This document shows, piece by piece, positions 25,688 through 35,163 of a stretch of 63,297 nt of DNA. The notes under the pieces are model-generated. The model searched no databases, was not told the origin of the DNA, and saw only the letters and a program-made list of their open reading frames with translations. Numbering within the stretch: the first letter of the stretch is position 1; the number at the start of each line of letters is the position of its first letter. A program made the translations under genes and the position numbers. Source of the stretch: Aquibium sp. ELW1220 (GTDB lineage Bacteria; Pseudomonadota; Alphaproteobacteria; Rhizobiales; Rhizobiaceae); assembly GCF_030398385.1 (NCBI RefSeq), contig NZ_JAOAOQ010000033.1:1-63297 (forward strand), in the 5' to 3' direction.

Positions 25688-26368
25688 ATGACGCAGCCGC
25701 ATATCTATCTGTCGAAGGCGGACCTCGCACGCCGGCACATCGAGGAGCTGATCATCTCCCGGAAAGTCAAGCCGGGAGACCGGATCACGACCCGCGAGAT
25801 CTCCGAGGCGCTCGGAATCTCCGAGACCCCGATCCGCGAGGCGATCCGCAGCCTCGCCTCCGAGGGCTGGCTCGAGGTCCAGATGCATGTCGGCGCCGTG
25901 GTGGCAAGCGCCGGGCGTGAGCAGCTGCGCGAGATCTACGCCCTGCGCGGTCTGATCGGCGCTCTGGCGATCGAACTGGGCGCGGCGAGCTACAGCGCGA
26001 GGCGGCTTGCCGAGATCGACGCCAACATCGAGGCCGCGACGCGCGCCGTGGAGGCGCAGGATGCGGCGCGCTACATCCAGCTCAACCACGAGTTCCACAC
26101 GCTGCTCTACGACACGCCGCATTCGCAATGGTCGCTGCGCATGCTGATGAACCTGAGCGCGCTGACCTCGGTCCACAGCGGCTTCAAGATGATCGCCGGC
26201 CGCATGGCGGACTCGCTGTCCGAGCACAAGGCGATCCGCGACGCCATCCGCGGCGGCGCGTTCGAAGCGGCGGCGGCGCTCGTCAAGCTGCACGAGCGCG
26301 CGGCCTACGAGGCCATCACCCGCGAACTCGAATCCGACAATCCGGCACAGGCCAAGAACGCGGGCTAG
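25688..26368 (+). CDS. GntR family regulator, FCD (FadR C-terminal) subfamily
   Basis: A 226-residue regulator. The winged helix lies at 12-75 (TREISEALGISETPIREAIRSLASEGWL) and an all-helical FCD effector domain at about 85-215. The domain carries the metal/carboxylate His residues in the LNHEFHTLLY segment. It sits inside the operon it presumably controls, between permease and ATPase genes. The inverted repeat at 22381-22407 is a likely target. FCD regulators usually respond to small organic or sugar acids. Confidence 0.92.
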   Translation: MTQPHIYLSKADLARRHIEELIISRKVKPGDRITTREISEALGISETPIREAIRSLASEGWLEVQMHVGAVVASAGREQLREIYALRGLIGALAIELGAASYSARRLAEIDANIEAATRAVEAQDAARYIQLNHEFHTLLYDTPHSQWSLRMLMNLSALTSVHSGFKMIAGRMADSLSEHKAIRDAIRGGAFEAAAALVKLHERAAYEAITRELESDNPAQAKNAG

Positions 26369-26427
26369 CGCGCGTACGGCAGAGACCGGCAGCAAGCCGG
26401 CCGCACATCAGGGAGAGACAGAACGCC

Positions 26428-27507
26428 ATGGGCACAGTCGCGATCAGGAGCGTCCGCAAGACCTACGGGCAGCTCGAGGTGATCCACGGCGTCTCGATCG
26501 ACATCGCCGACGGCGAGTTCGTGGCGCTCGTCGGGCCGTCGGGCTGCGGCAAGTCGACCCTGCTGCGCATGATCGCGGGCCTGGAGGAAATCACCGGCGG
26601 CGAGATCGCCATCGGCGGTCGGGTCGTCAACGACGTGGTTCCGAAGGATCGCGACATCGCCATGGTGTTCCAGAACTACGCGCTCTATCCGCACATGAAC
26701 GTGCGCGACAACATGGGCTTCGCGCTGCGCCAGCGCCGGCTGCCGCGCGCCGAGATCGATGCCCGCGTGGCTGACGCCGCGCGGATCCTCGGGCTCGAGC
26801 AACTGCTCGACCGCAAGCCGCGCGCGCTGTCGGGCGGCCAGCGCCAGCGCGTCGCCATGGGCCGTGCGATCGTGCGCCAGCCCAACGTCTTCCTGTTCGA
26901 CGAGCCGCTCTCCAATCTCGACGCCAAGCTGCGCGTCCAGATGCGTTCGGAACTGAAGGAACTGCACCAGCGGCTGGGCGTCACGACGGTCTATGTCACG
27001 CATGACCAGATCGAGGCGATGACGCTCGCCGACCGTGTCGTGGTGATGAACGGCGGCATCGTCGAGCAGATGGGCCCGCCGCTCGACCTCTACGACCGGC
27101 CGAAGAGCCTGTTCGTGGCGGCTTTCATCGGCTCGCCGCCGATGAACTTCCTCGAGGGCATCGTCGACCGGGACGAGACGCTGGTGCTCGACGACGGGTC
27201 GCGCCTTTCGCTGCCGATGCCCGTTCGCGGGAAAGCCCGGGTGACGGTCGGCATACGCCCGGAGCATCTCGCATTGGCTGCGATCGGCTGGCCGGCGGTC
27301 GTCTCGGTGATCGAGCCGACCGGCTCGGAGACCCAGATCACCGCGCGCATGGGCGACCACGTCATCCGCGTCCTGATCCGGGGCCGGACCGAGGTCCGTC
27401 CGGGCGAGACGATCCATCTCGAGGCGCGCGCCGAGGACGTCCACGTCTTCGACACCGGCTCGGGACGGCGGCTGACGGCCGAGGCCCTGGAAGGAGCGGA
27501 TCGGTGA
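26428..27507 (+). CDS. ABC transporter ATP-binding protein (MalK/UgpC type)
   Basis: A 359-residue ATPase. Motifs are Walker A GPSGCGKST at 36-44, Q-loop VFQNYALYPHMNV, signature LSGGQRQRVAMGRA, Walker B VFLFDEPLSNLD and H-loop YVTHDQIEAM. A C-terminal OB-fold (TOBE) regulatory domain follows from about 240, as in MalK/UgpC. The ATG at 26428 follows GGGAGAG. It energises the permease pair encoded upstream. Its TGA overlaps the GTG start of the aldehyde dehydrogenase. Confidence 0.93.
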   Translation: MGTVAIRSVRKTYGQLEVIHGVSIDIADGEFVALVGPSGCGKSTLLRMIAGLEEITGGEIAIGGRVVNDVVPKDRDIAMVFQNYALYPHMNVRDNMGFALRQRRLPRAEIDARVADAARILGLEQLLDRKPRALSGGQRQRVAMGRAIVRQPNVFLFDEPLSNLDAKLRVQMRSELKELHQRLGVTTVYVTHDQIEAMTLADRVVVMNGGIVEQMGPPLDLYDRPKSLFVAAFIGSPPMNFLEGIVDRDETLVLDDGSRLSLPMPVRGKARVTVGIRPEHLALAAIGWPAVVSVIEPTGSETQITARMGDHVIRVLIRGRTEVRPGETIHLEARAEDVHVFDTGSGRRLTAEALEGADR

Positions 27508-28961
27508 ACCACACGAGAGACCATGCCATGACCGAACTGCTCGATTTCTACATCGACGGCCGTTGGATTCCCGCCGGCTCCGACGCCTGGCAGACGCTGG
27601 TCGACGCGTCGACCGAAGAACCCTTCGGCACCGTCGCGCTGGCCTCCGACGCCGACGTCGATGCCGCGGTGGCCGCCGCACGGCGCGCCTTCCCCGTCTG
27701 GGCCGCGACAGCACCGGAAACGCGCATCGCCTTCGTGGAGAAGATGCGCATGATCCATCTCGAGCGGACGGAGGACATGGCCCGCGCCATCTCGCGGGAG
27801 ATGGGCGCGCCGATCGATCTCGCGCGCGCCGCGCAGGCCGGATCCGGGCCGCGGCACATGGCCAACTTCATCGCTGCGGCCAAGGATTTCGATTTCGTGC
27901 GGCCGCTCGGCCACCACGCGCCGAACGACCGCATCGTGCACGAACCGGTCGGCGTCGCGGCCCTGATCACGCCGTGGAACTGGCCGATCAGCCAGATCAC
28001 GCTGAAGGTGGCGGCAGCGCTCATCGCCGGCTGCACGGTGGTGCTGAAGCCGTCCGAGATCGCACCCTTGTCGGCGATCGTCTTCGCCGAGATCGTCGAC
28101 GCGGCGGGCCTGCCGCCCGGTGTCTTCAACCTAGTCAACGGCGACGGGGCGGGGGCGGGCAACCGGTTGGCCACCCACCCCGACATCGACATGGTGAGCT
28201 TCACCGGCTCCACGCGGGCGGGCATCTCGATCACCAGGGCGGCTGCCGACAGCCTGAAGCGCGTGGCGCTGGAACTCGGTGGCAAGGGGGCGAACCTCGT
28301 CTTCGCCGATGCCGACGACAAGGCGATCGAGCGCGGCGTGCGCCAGTGTTTCGTCAACAGCGGCCAGAACTGTAACGCGCCGTCGCGCATGCTGGTCGAG
28401 CGCTCGATCTACGAGCGCTCCGTCGAGACGGCGGGCGAGATCGCCCGTTCGATCGCGGTCGGCCCTTCGGGCGAGCCGGGAGCACATATCGGCCCGGTCG
28501 TGTCGGCCCGCCAGTTCGAGCGCATCCAGGGCCTGATCGAAACGGGCATCGCCGAGGGCGCGCGGCTCGTCGCCGGCGGGCCGGGCCGGCCGGCGGGGTT
28601 CAACCGCGGCTATTTCGTCCAGCCGACGGTCTTCGCCGACGTCGCCAACGACATGACGATCGCCCGCGAGGAGATCTTCGGCCCGGTGCTGTCGATCATC
28701 CCGATCGAGACCGAGGACGAGGCGATCGCGATCGCCAACGACACGCCCTACGGGCTGACCAACTACGTGCAGAGCCAGGACGGCGAGCGCCGCAATCGCA
28801 TCGCCCGGCTGCTGCGCTCCGGCATGGTGGAAATGAACGGCCAGCCGCGCGGCGCCGGCTCGCCCTTCGGCGGCGTCAAGGCCTCGGGCCGGGCACGCGA
28901 AGGCGGCCGCTGGGGCATCGAGGAGTTCACGGACGTGAAGTCGATATCGGGCTGGGGGTGA
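27504..28961 (+). CDS. Aldehyde dehydrogenase family protein
   Basis: A 485-residue NAD(P)-dependent ALDH. It has ITPWNWPISQ, LELGGKGANLVF (general-base Glu) and NSGQNCNAPSRM, where the catalytic Cys sits in a GQNC context rather than the common GQTC. The GTG at 27504 has AAGGAG seven bases upstream and overlaps the previous stop. An ATG at 27528, giving MTELLDFYIDGRW, is a possible alternative. Operon context suggests oxidation of an aldehyde derived from the imported sugar or polyol. Confidence 0.9.
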   Translation: MNHTRDHAMTELLDFYIDGRWIPAGSDAWQTLVDASTEEPFGTVALASDADVDAAVAAARRAFPVWAATAPETRIAFVEKMRMIHLERTEDMARAISREMGAPIDLARAAQAGSGPRHMANFIAAAKDFDFVRPLGHHAPNDRIVHEPVGVAALITPWNWPISQITLKVAAALIAGCTVVLKPSEIAPLSAIVFAEIVDAAGLPPGVFNLVNGDGAGAGNRLATHPDIDMVSFTGSTRAGISITRAAADSLKRVALELGGKGANLVFADADDKAIERGVRQCFVNSGQNCNAPSRMLVERSIYERSVETAGEIARSIAVGPSGEPGAHIGPVVSARQFERIQGLIETGIAEGARLVAGGPGRPAGFNRGYFVQPTVFADVANDMTIAREEIFGPVLSIIPIETEDEAIAIANDTPYGLTNYVQSQDGERRNRIARLLRSGMVEMNGQPRGAGSPFGGVKASGRAREGGRWGIEEFTDVKSISGWG

Positions 28962-29010
28962 GGTCGATGCGCCTCCCAGTCTCTTGAACGAAAGGAATGC
29001 CCGGCAGCAA

Positions 29011-29130
29011 CCACCCCCTCACCGTCCGCTTCGCGTCCACCTCTCCCCCGGGCAGGGGGGTCCGAAGGACGGGCGAGACAAGTGGCTCGCCCCAAAAAGG
29101 TGGCACGCGAAGCGTGACGGTGAGGGGGTG
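29011..29130. repeat. Long intergenic palindrome (RIME/MPU-like)
   Basis: The left arm at 29011-29042 (CACCCCCTCACCGTCCGCTT and onward) is the reverse complement of the right arm at 29098-29130, apart from two single-base gaps. Two smaller dyads lie in the loop (CCCCCGGGCAGGGGGG and a GGGCGAG/CTCGCCC pair). The form resembles the mobile palindromic units seen between genes in Rhizobiaceae. Confidence 0.7.
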
Positions 29131-29208
29131 CTTCGCGCGGGTCGAACTCATCCAACTGCGCCGGCAAGCGCCGAGCGCTTCATTAGCAGACTACTCTGAA
29201 GCCGAGGA

Positions 29209-30441
29209 ATGACCGTGAAGAACAAGGCCATCGTGGGCGAAGTGAAGACGCTGTCCTGCAGCAATTCGTTTCGCAACTACCACTTCCTGAAGATCACCAC
29301 CGAGGACGGCGTCGTCGGCTGGAGCGAGTATGACGAGAATTTCGGCTCGCCGGGCGTCACCTCGGTGATCGAGCAGATCAGCCACCGCGTCATCGGCCAG
29401 AGCGCGATGCTGCACGAGCACATCCGCGAGGACCTGCACAACGTCACACGTCCGGCGTCGGGCGGCGTCGTCGGCCAGGCGCTCGGCGCGATCGAGAACG
29501 CGCTGCTCGACGCCAAGGCAAGGACGCTCGACGTCCCCTGCCACGTGCTGCTCGGCGGCAAGGTGCGCGACAGGATCCGTGTCTACTGGTCCCATTGCGT
29601 CGCCTACCGCATGCGCACCGAGCATTTCTCGCCCGGCATCGTCGACGCGGACGGCGTTCGCCAGGTCGCCCGCGACGTGCGCGACGAGGGCTACACAGCG
29701 CTGAAGACCAACATCTTCCACTATGACGCGGACGACCGCATCGAGGCCTGGTCGCCGGGCTTCGGCCGGCCGCACGAGCCGTCCCTCAACGTCGAGCGCA
29801 AGACCTTGAAGGATCTGCGCAAGCACCTGGAGATCATGCGCGAATCGGCCGGGCCCGACATCGACATCCTGCTCGACCTGAACTTCAACGCCCGCACCGA
29901 AGGGTTCTTGAAGATCCTGCGCGAGACGGCCGATCTCGACCTGTTCTGGGTGGAGATCGACACGCTCGACCCGCAGGCGCTGGCCTATATCCGCGCGCAC
30001 AGCCCGCACCCGATCTCGTCCTGCGAGACGCTGATCGGCCTGCAGCAATTCCTGCCCTACTTCCAGAACCAGTCGATCGACGTGGCTATCATCGACACGC
30101 CCTGGAACGGGGTGTGGCAGTCGCTGAAGATCGCCGCCGCCGCCGCCGCCTATGAGATCAACGTCGCGCCGCACAACTTCTACGGCCATCTCTGCACGAT
30201 GATGAACGCCCACTTCAGTGCCGTCGTGCCCAACATGCGCATCATGGAAACCGACATCGACCGCATCGCCTGGGACGCGGAGGTGTTCACCCACGCGCCC
30301 GAATACAGGGATGGCTACCTGATCCTGCCCGACCGGCCGGGCTGGGGAACGGAGCCGAACGAGGCGGCGCTGGCGAAATATCCGCCGCTGCAGAAGACCG
30401 GCCTGATCAACCGCACGCAGACGCCGCGGCTGGCGCTCTGA
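29209..30441 (+). CDS. Enolase-superfamily sugar-acid dehydratase (mandelate racemase / muconate lactonizing type)
   Basis: A 410-residue two-domain enolase-superfamily protein. The barrel has LKTNIFHYD (catalytic Lys region), LLDLNFN and FWVEID with SSCETL as the Asp-Glu-Glu metal ligands, and NVAPHNFYG with the catalytic His. This layout fits galactonate- or gluconate-type dehydratases, which turn an aldonic acid into its 2-keto-3-deoxy form. It lies between an aldehyde dehydrogenase and a GMC oxidoreductase, consistent with oxidative sugar catabolism. The substrate cannot be read directly. Confidence 0.87.
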   Translation: MTVKNKAIVGEVKTLSCSNSFRNYHFLKITTEDGVVGWSEYDENFGSPGVTSVIEQISHRVIGQSAMLHEHIREDLHNVTRPASGGVVGQALGAIENALLDAKARTLDVPCHVLLGGKVRDRIRVYWSHCVAYRMRTEHFSPGIVDADGVRQVARDVRDEGYTALKTNIFHYDADDRIEAWSPGFGRPHEPSLNVERKTLKDLRKHLEIMRESAGPDIDILLDLNFNARTEGFLKILRETADLDLFWVEIDTLDPQALAYIRAHSPHPISSCETLIGLQQFLPYFQNQSIDVAIIDTPWNGVWQSLKIAAAAAAYEINVAPHNFYGHLCTMMNAHFSAVVPNMRIMETDIDRIAWDAEVFTHAPEYRDGYLILPDRPGWGTEPNEAALAKYPPLQKTGLINRTQTPRLAL

Positions 30442-30458
30442 AGCCGCAGGTATCCCTC

Positions 30459-32072
30459 GTGAACCGGACGAAGATCAACGCACCCGTCGACGTGCTCATC
30501 ATCGGCGCCGGCGCCTCCGGCGCGGCGGTCGCCTGGAGCCTGGCGGACACCCGCATGCGCATCCTGTGCCTGGAGCAGGGCGACTGGCAGCAGACGTCGC
30601 GCTATCCGAGCACCGGGCGCGACTGGGAGGCGCGGCAGTTCGAGGACTACGCGATCAGTCCGAACCGGCGGGCGATGCCGGCCGACTATCCCGTCAACGA
30701 CGACGATTCGCCGATCAAGGTGGCGAATTTCAACGGCGTCGGCGGCGGCACCATCCTCTATGCCGGCCATTTCCCGCGCATGCATCCCTCCGACTTCAGG
30801 GTGCGAACGCTCGACGGCGTGGCCGACGACTGGCCGATCGACTACCGGACGCTGGAACCCTTCTACGCGCTCAACGACCGCATGACGGGCGTGGCCGCGC
30901 TCGAAGGCGATCCGGCCTATCCGCGCAAGGCGGCGGTGATGCCGCCGCTGCCGCTCGGCCGCACCGGCGAGGTCCTGGGGCAGGCGATGAACGGCCTCGG
31001 CTGGCACTGGTGGCCGTCCGACACCGCCATCAATTCGCGCGACCACGAGGGCAGGGCAGCCTGCATCAATCTCGGCCATTGCGGCCATGGCTGCGCGCAG
31101 GGCGCCAAGGCCTCGACCGACATCACCTACTGGCAGGAAGCCATGCGCGCCCGCGTCGAGGTGCGCACACGCTGCCGGGTCAGCCGCATCGAGACCAGCG
31201 AGGACCGGATGGCGACCGGCGCCTGGTATTTCGATGCCGATGGCGAGGAGGTCTTCCAGCCGGCCGAGATCGTCATCATGGCCTGCAACGGCATCGGCAC
31301 GCCGCGCATCCTGCTCAACTCCGCATCGGAACGGTTTCCCGACGGGCTTGCCAATTCGAGCGGCCAGGTCGGCCGCAACCTGATGTTCCACCCTTACGCT
31401 CTGGTACGCGGGCGCTTCGACCAGCCGATGGACGGCTATCGCGGCTCGCGCGTCTTCATGTGGTCGATGCAGTTCTACGAGACCGACCCGGCCAACGACT
31501 TCGTCCGGGGGTACTGCTACCAGTTCACCCGCGGCGCCGGACCGGTCGCCACCGCCATCAACGGCATGGCCGACGGCCTGCTGCCCTGGGGCGAGGGCCA
31601 TCACGCCGCGTTCCGCTCCCTGTTCGACCACCAGGCGGGCATGGTCTCGATCTGCGAGGATCTGCCGGAGGCGATCAACCGCGTGACGCTCGACCCGCAA
31701 TTGCGCGACGCCAACGGCATTCCGGCGCCGAAGATCACCTATCGGCTGAGCGAGAACACGCAAAGGATGCTCGACCATTCGGTCGCGCGCGGCACCGAGA
31801 TCCTCAAGGCAGCGGGTGCCCGCGACATCGTCACGCGCGCGCCGCTTTCCTATGCCGGCTGGCACCTGATGGGCACGGCGCGCATGGGCACCGACCCGAA
31901 AACGTCGGTCGTCAACGAATGGGGCCGCAGCCACGACGTGAAGAACCTGTTCATCGTCGACGGCAGCGTCTTCGTCACCTCCGGCGGCGTAAACCCGACC
32001 TCGACCATCCAGGCGATCGCGCTCTACGTCGCCGACCAGATCAAGGCACGGATCCATGACCTCTTCGATTGA
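30459..32072 (+). CDS. GMC family FAD-dependent oxidoreductase
   Basis: A 537-residue glucose-methanol-choline oxidoreductase with the FAD motif IIGAGASGAAVAW at 15-27. A C-terminal catalytic region, YAGWHLMGTARMGTDP through SGGVNPTSTIQAIALYVAD, holds the active-site His and Asn. Membrane-linked gluconate or sorbose dehydrogenases have this architecture with a small partner. The next gene, overlapping by 17 bases, encodes such a small protein. The start is GTG 30459. It probably oxidises a sugar or sugar alcohol and passes electrons to a cytochrome not encoded here. Confidence 0.88.
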   Translation: MNRTKINAPVDVLIIGAGASGAAVAWSLADTRMRILCLEQGDWQQTSRYPSTGRDWEARQFEDYAISPNRRAMPADYPVNDDDSPIKVANFNGVGGGTILYAGHFPRMHPSDFRVRTLDGVADDWPIDYRTLEPFYALNDRMTGVAALEGDPAYPRKAAVMPPLPLGRTGEVLGQAMNGLGWHWWPSDTAINSRDHEGRAACINLGHCGHGCAQGAKASTDITYWQEAMRARVEVRTRCRVSRIETSEDRMATGAWYFDADGEEVFQPAEIVIMACNGIGTPRILLNSASERFPDGLANSSGQVGRNLMFHPYALVRGRFDQPMDGYRGSRVFMWSMQFYETDPANDFVRGYCYQFTRGAGPVATAINGMADGLLPWGEGHHAAFRSLFDHQAGMVSICEDLPEAINRVTLDPQLRDANGIPAPKITYRLSENTQRMLDHSVARGTEILKAAGARDIVTRAPLSYAGWHLMGTARMGTDPKTSVVNEWGRSHDVKNLFIVDGSVFVTSGGVNPTSTIQAIALYVADQIKARIHDLFD

Positions 32073-32529
32073 AGCGACGACGACCGGTCCATGCGGACTG
32101 TCGGCCGGGGAGATCGAGTGCCTGCGCTGCGTGGCGGGCCACATGATCCCGGCGAGCGCGGTCCATGGCGTGCCGGGCGCGGACGACGACGTCATCCTGG
32201 CCGACATGATCCGCTCGCCCGGCCGCGACGGTGCCGCACTCGCCGCACTGCTTCGCCGTATCGACGCCGCAGCCGGCGGACGGCTCGCCGCGCTGGATGC
32301 AGCCGTGCAGGTCTCGCTGCTGTCCGCGATGCGTGCGGAAGAGCCGGCGGCGCTGGCGGTCCTCGAGGCCGTCGTGTGTCGCGCCTACTATCGCGACGAC
32401 CGCGTGCTGGCGTCGATCGGGATGGAAGCGCGGCCGCCCTTTCCTCTGGGCTACAAACTGCCCACGACGGACTGGTCGCTGCTCGATCCGGTGCGGCAGC
32501 GCGGCCCGCTCTGGCGGCCGGCCGACTGA
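32056..32529 (+). CDS. Small subunit-like protein of a GMC dehydrogenase (gluconate 2-dehydrogenase subunit 3-like)
   Basis: A 157-residue soluble-looking protein beginning LSAGEIECLRCVAGHMIPAS, a pattern seen in the subunit-3 partners of gluconate 2-dehydrogenases. The ending PPFPLGYKLPTTDWSLLDPVRQRGPLW is also typical. The 17-base overlap with the GMC gene argues for a stoichiometric partner. No signal peptide is obvious, whereas many homologues have a Tat signal. Assignment is by context and pattern, so moderate confidence. Confidence 0.65.
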   Translation: MTSSIEATTTGPCGLSAGEIECLRCVAGHMIPASAVHGVPGADDDVILADMIRSPGRDGAALAALLRRIDAAAGGRLAALDAAVQVSLLSAMRAEEPAALAVLEAVVCRAYYRDDRVLASIGMEARPPFPLGYKLPTTDWSLLDPVRQRGPLWRPAD

Positions 32530-32575
32530 TCCGGCCGGCTGCAGGCGCGGCCGCCGCGGGCCGGGCGGCTTCGCC

Positions 32576-33793
32576 TCACAGGTCTGCGGGCGCGGGTGCC
32601 GGAGCGGGCGGCGCCGAACGGTGTCCCAGCCCCTTCGCCAGCCACGCGGCACTCACAGCCAGGATGGCGGCCGACAGGAAGTAGACCGGCGGCAGCCCCC
32701 AGCGGTCGACGATCGGCGCCACCAGGGCGACGCCGGCCGACTGGGCGACGAACAGGCTGGTGGCGAACATCGCCACACCGGTTCCACGCGCCGCCGGGAT
32801 GATCTGCGTGGCGTGCACCTGCAGCGGATTGTGGATCAGGTAGAAGCCGAAACCCATCACGGCGACCGCGATCGGCATCGACCAGAGGTAGGGGCTGGCC
32901 CCCAGCGTGCAGAGACCGACGGCCGCGAAGCCGCCGCCGGCGGCGATCATCGATGCCTGCCCGTACCGTTTCAGGAGGCGCGACAGCCAGAACGAGTAGA
33001 CGAGGCCGCCGAGGGGAAAGCAGGCGATGACGAGGCCGACCGTGCCGAGATCGATGCCGAAACGGTGGTGCAGGCTGGCACCGGTGAAGGCGAGCGGCCC
33101 GAAGAAGGCGATGCCCTCGATGACGACGCCGCCGAGCACGGTGAGGCCGTATCGATTGTGCCGCAGCGCGCCGAGATGCGTCATCATGCTCGTGCGTTCG
33201 GACGGAGCCGCCGGGCTCCGACTCGTGAAGCGCGTTCCCCAGGCGAGCGCGGCGGCGACGACCAGAAAGCCGGCGGCGAAGACGACCGTCGTCATCCGCC
33301 AGCCGAAGTGCTCGGCCAGGATCCCGCCGATCACCTGTCCGAGCAGGCCGCCCGAGATCGTGCCGGACATGTAGCGCGCCATCACCGGCTGGCGCTCGGC
33401 CATCGGAACGTGATCGCCGATCCAGGCCATGGCGAGCGGCACGATGCCCGAGGCAGCGACCCCCGCCAGCAGGCGGGCGACGGCGAGCTGGCCGATCGAC
33501 GCCGCCAGACCGGCGGCCGCGCTGGCGACCGCGCTGAGCAGGCACAGGATCATGATCAGCCGGTACTTGCCGAAACGGTCGCCGATCAGCCCGACCGCCA
33601 GTTGGCAGGCGCCGTAGCCGAGCGCATAGGCGGTGATGACGACCGACGCCTGCCCGACGGTGACGCCGAAATCCGCCGACAGGCTGGGCAGCATGATGTC
33701 CATCGAACGCAGGTTCACGCTCGCCGCAAACCCGGAAGCCGACAGAAGCAGGACCGTGCGCCCAATCTGGCTGGATGTGGCGCCCGCGCTCAT
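32576..33793 (-). CDS. MFS transporter
   Basis: A 405-residue major facilitator with 12 hydrophobic segments. The loop 2-3 motif GDRFGKYRLIMI near 68-79 identifies a drug/metabolite efflux-type member. The start at ATG 33793 gives MSAGATSSQIGR; the frame is open for 43 more codons but without homology. It is divergent from the taurine-type importer and convergent with the GMC pair. The substrate is unknown; it could export a product of the neighbouring pathway. Confidence 0.9.
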   Translation of the reverse strand: MSAGATSSQIGRTVLLLSASGFAASVNLRSMDIMLPSLSADFGVTVGQASVVITAYALGYGACQLAVGLIGDRFGKYRLIMILCLLSAVASAAAGLAASIGQLAVARLLAGVAASGIVPLAMAWIGDHVPMAERQPVMARYMSGTISGGLLGQVIGGILAEHFGWRMTTVVFAAGFLVVAAALAWGTRFTSRSPAAPSERTSMMTHLGALRHNRYGLTVLGGVVIEGIAFFGPLAFTGASLHHRFGIDLGTVGLVIACFPLGGLVYSFWLSRLLKRYGQASMIAAGGGFAAVGLCTLGASPYLWSMPIAVAVMGFGFYLIHNPLQVHATQIIPAARGTGVAMFATSLFVAQSAGVALVAPIVDRWGLPPVYFLSAAILAVSAAWLAKGLGHRSAPPAPAPAPADL

Positions 33794-33938
33794 GCTGCGC
33801 CCCCGGAGCCGGTAGGGGGCGCTGCGGAAGGGCGATACGGGTCGATGGGGCGGGGCAGGCGGCGGATGGCGGTTTTCGTCACGACATGCACACGAATTAA
33901 GCAAAAGTGAAAATCGACACAAAAACAGGCTTAACAGC

Positions 33939-33979
33939 TTGACAAGGCGCTGGCCATGGGAATTTTATAAATTATAAAA
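33939..33979 (+). promoter_or_regulatory. Promoter and AT-rich operator of the taurine-type ABC/monooxygenase operon
   Basis: TTGACA (33939-33944) is followed after 17-19 bases by TATA-like sequence. This lies inside a perfect odd palindrome: TTTTATAA (33963-33970), a central A, then TTATAAAA (33972-33979). The dyad overlies the presumed -10, so binding should repress. The FCD regulator at 38253 is the obvious candidate. Confidence 0.6.
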
Positions 33980-34041
33980 AACGTGGGGAACGTCCAAGGC
34001 GGATCGTTGTGCAGCTCGAAAGCGAACAAGGAACCGCCGAC

Positions 34042-35163
34042 ATGTCTACAATTCGATACCTTACGGTCACGGGCGCCTTCGCAGGCGGCACCTGGCTTCG
34101 GGCCGGCATAGCCGGTGTGTCCATCCTCGCCCTGCTTCCCCTCGGCGCCGCTTCGGCCCAGGAGATGAAGAAGGCGACCATCGTGCTCAGCACGACCGAC
34201 CAGGACGTCTCCTATGAACCCTACGGACCGCTCGCCGAGCAGCTGGGATATTTCGAGGAGGAAGGTCTCGACGTGACGATCGAGACCGCCGGCACGAGCG
34301 GGCAGGTGATGCAGCTCCTGCTCTCCGGCCAGGCGCAGTTCGCCATGCTCGGGCCGGACAGCGTGCTGCTGACGGCCGAGAAGGGCGGCGATCTGCCGGT
34401 CAAGATGATCTACGTGCTCATCCGCAAGAGCATCTATACGGCCGCCGTGCTCGATGGTTCGCCGATCCAGGACTTCGGCGATCTGGCCGGCAAGGTCGTC
34501 GGCATGCCGGCGCTGTCGACGACGCTGGAAGCCTTCACCACGATCCGCATGGACGACGACAAGGCCGAGGCGCCCGCCAAGAGCGTGGTCGAGACCGGCT
34601 ACGGCGTCACCTCCATGGAAGCGCTGAAGTCCGGCACCATCGACGCCTTCATCGCCTGGCCCGGCCTCTTTGCCGCCTACCAGAACGCCGGCTACGACCT
34701 GCGGCTGCTGCCCTATGGCGACTGGCAGAACGATTACTACGGCATCGGCCTCGTCGCCCGCGACGACTACATCGCCGCCAATCCCGACATCGTCGAGACG
34801 ATCGCCCGCGGCGTCGCCAAATCGGCGGTCTTCATCAAGACCAATCCCGAGAAGGTGGTGGAGACCTTCTGGGCGACCTACCCCACGCGCGCCCCGCTTC
34901 CCGGCGAGGACGTCGCAGCCGCGATGAAGAAGGAGATGCGCATTCTCGGCGCCACCATCAGCCAGATGCGCATCGACGAGTTCCCGATCGACTTCATGTG
35001 GGGCTCGCAGGACGCGGCCACCTGGCAGCGCCACTACGATCTCCTGAAGAAGACCGGCCAGATCAAGACCGACTTCGATCCGACCAAGTTCTTCACCAAC
35101 GAGTTCAACGCCAAGGCGAACGAATTCGACCGCGCTCCGATCATGGAGGCGGCCAGCCAATGA
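34042..35163 (+). CDS. ABC transporter substrate-binding protein (NMT1/THI5, nitrate/sulfonate/taurine type)
   Basis: A 373-residue exported binding protein. The signal peptide ends after LLPLGAASAQ, and the SsuA/TauA/THI5 fold begins with IVLSTTDQDVSYEPYGPLAEQLGYFEEEGLDV and GQVMQLLLSGQAQFAMLG. Ligands in this family are sulfonates, pyrimidines or aromatic acids. The ATG at 34042 was chosen because the signal follows it directly; a GTG at 34009 is also in frame. The ATPase start overlaps its stop. The two monooxygenases downstream suggest the imported compound is oxidised by them. Confidence 0.9.
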   Translation: MSTIRYLTVTGAFAGGTWLRAGIAGVSILALLPLGAASAQEMKKATIVLSTTDQDVSYEPYGPLAEQLGYFEEEGLDVTIETAGTSGQVMQLLLSGQAQFAMLGPDSVLLTAEKGGDLPVKMIYVLIRKSIYTAAVLDGSPIQDFGDLAGKVVGMPALSTTLEAFTTIRMDDDKAEAPAKSVVETGYGVTSMEALKSGTIDAFIAWPGLFAAYQNAGYDLRLLPYGDWQNDYYGIGLVARDDYIAANPDIVETIARGVAKSAVFIKTNPEKVVETFWATYPTRAPLPGEDVAAAMKKEMRILGATISQMRIDEFPIDFMWGSQDAATWQRHYDLLKKTGQIKTDFDPTKFFTNEFNAKANEFDRAPIMEAASQ

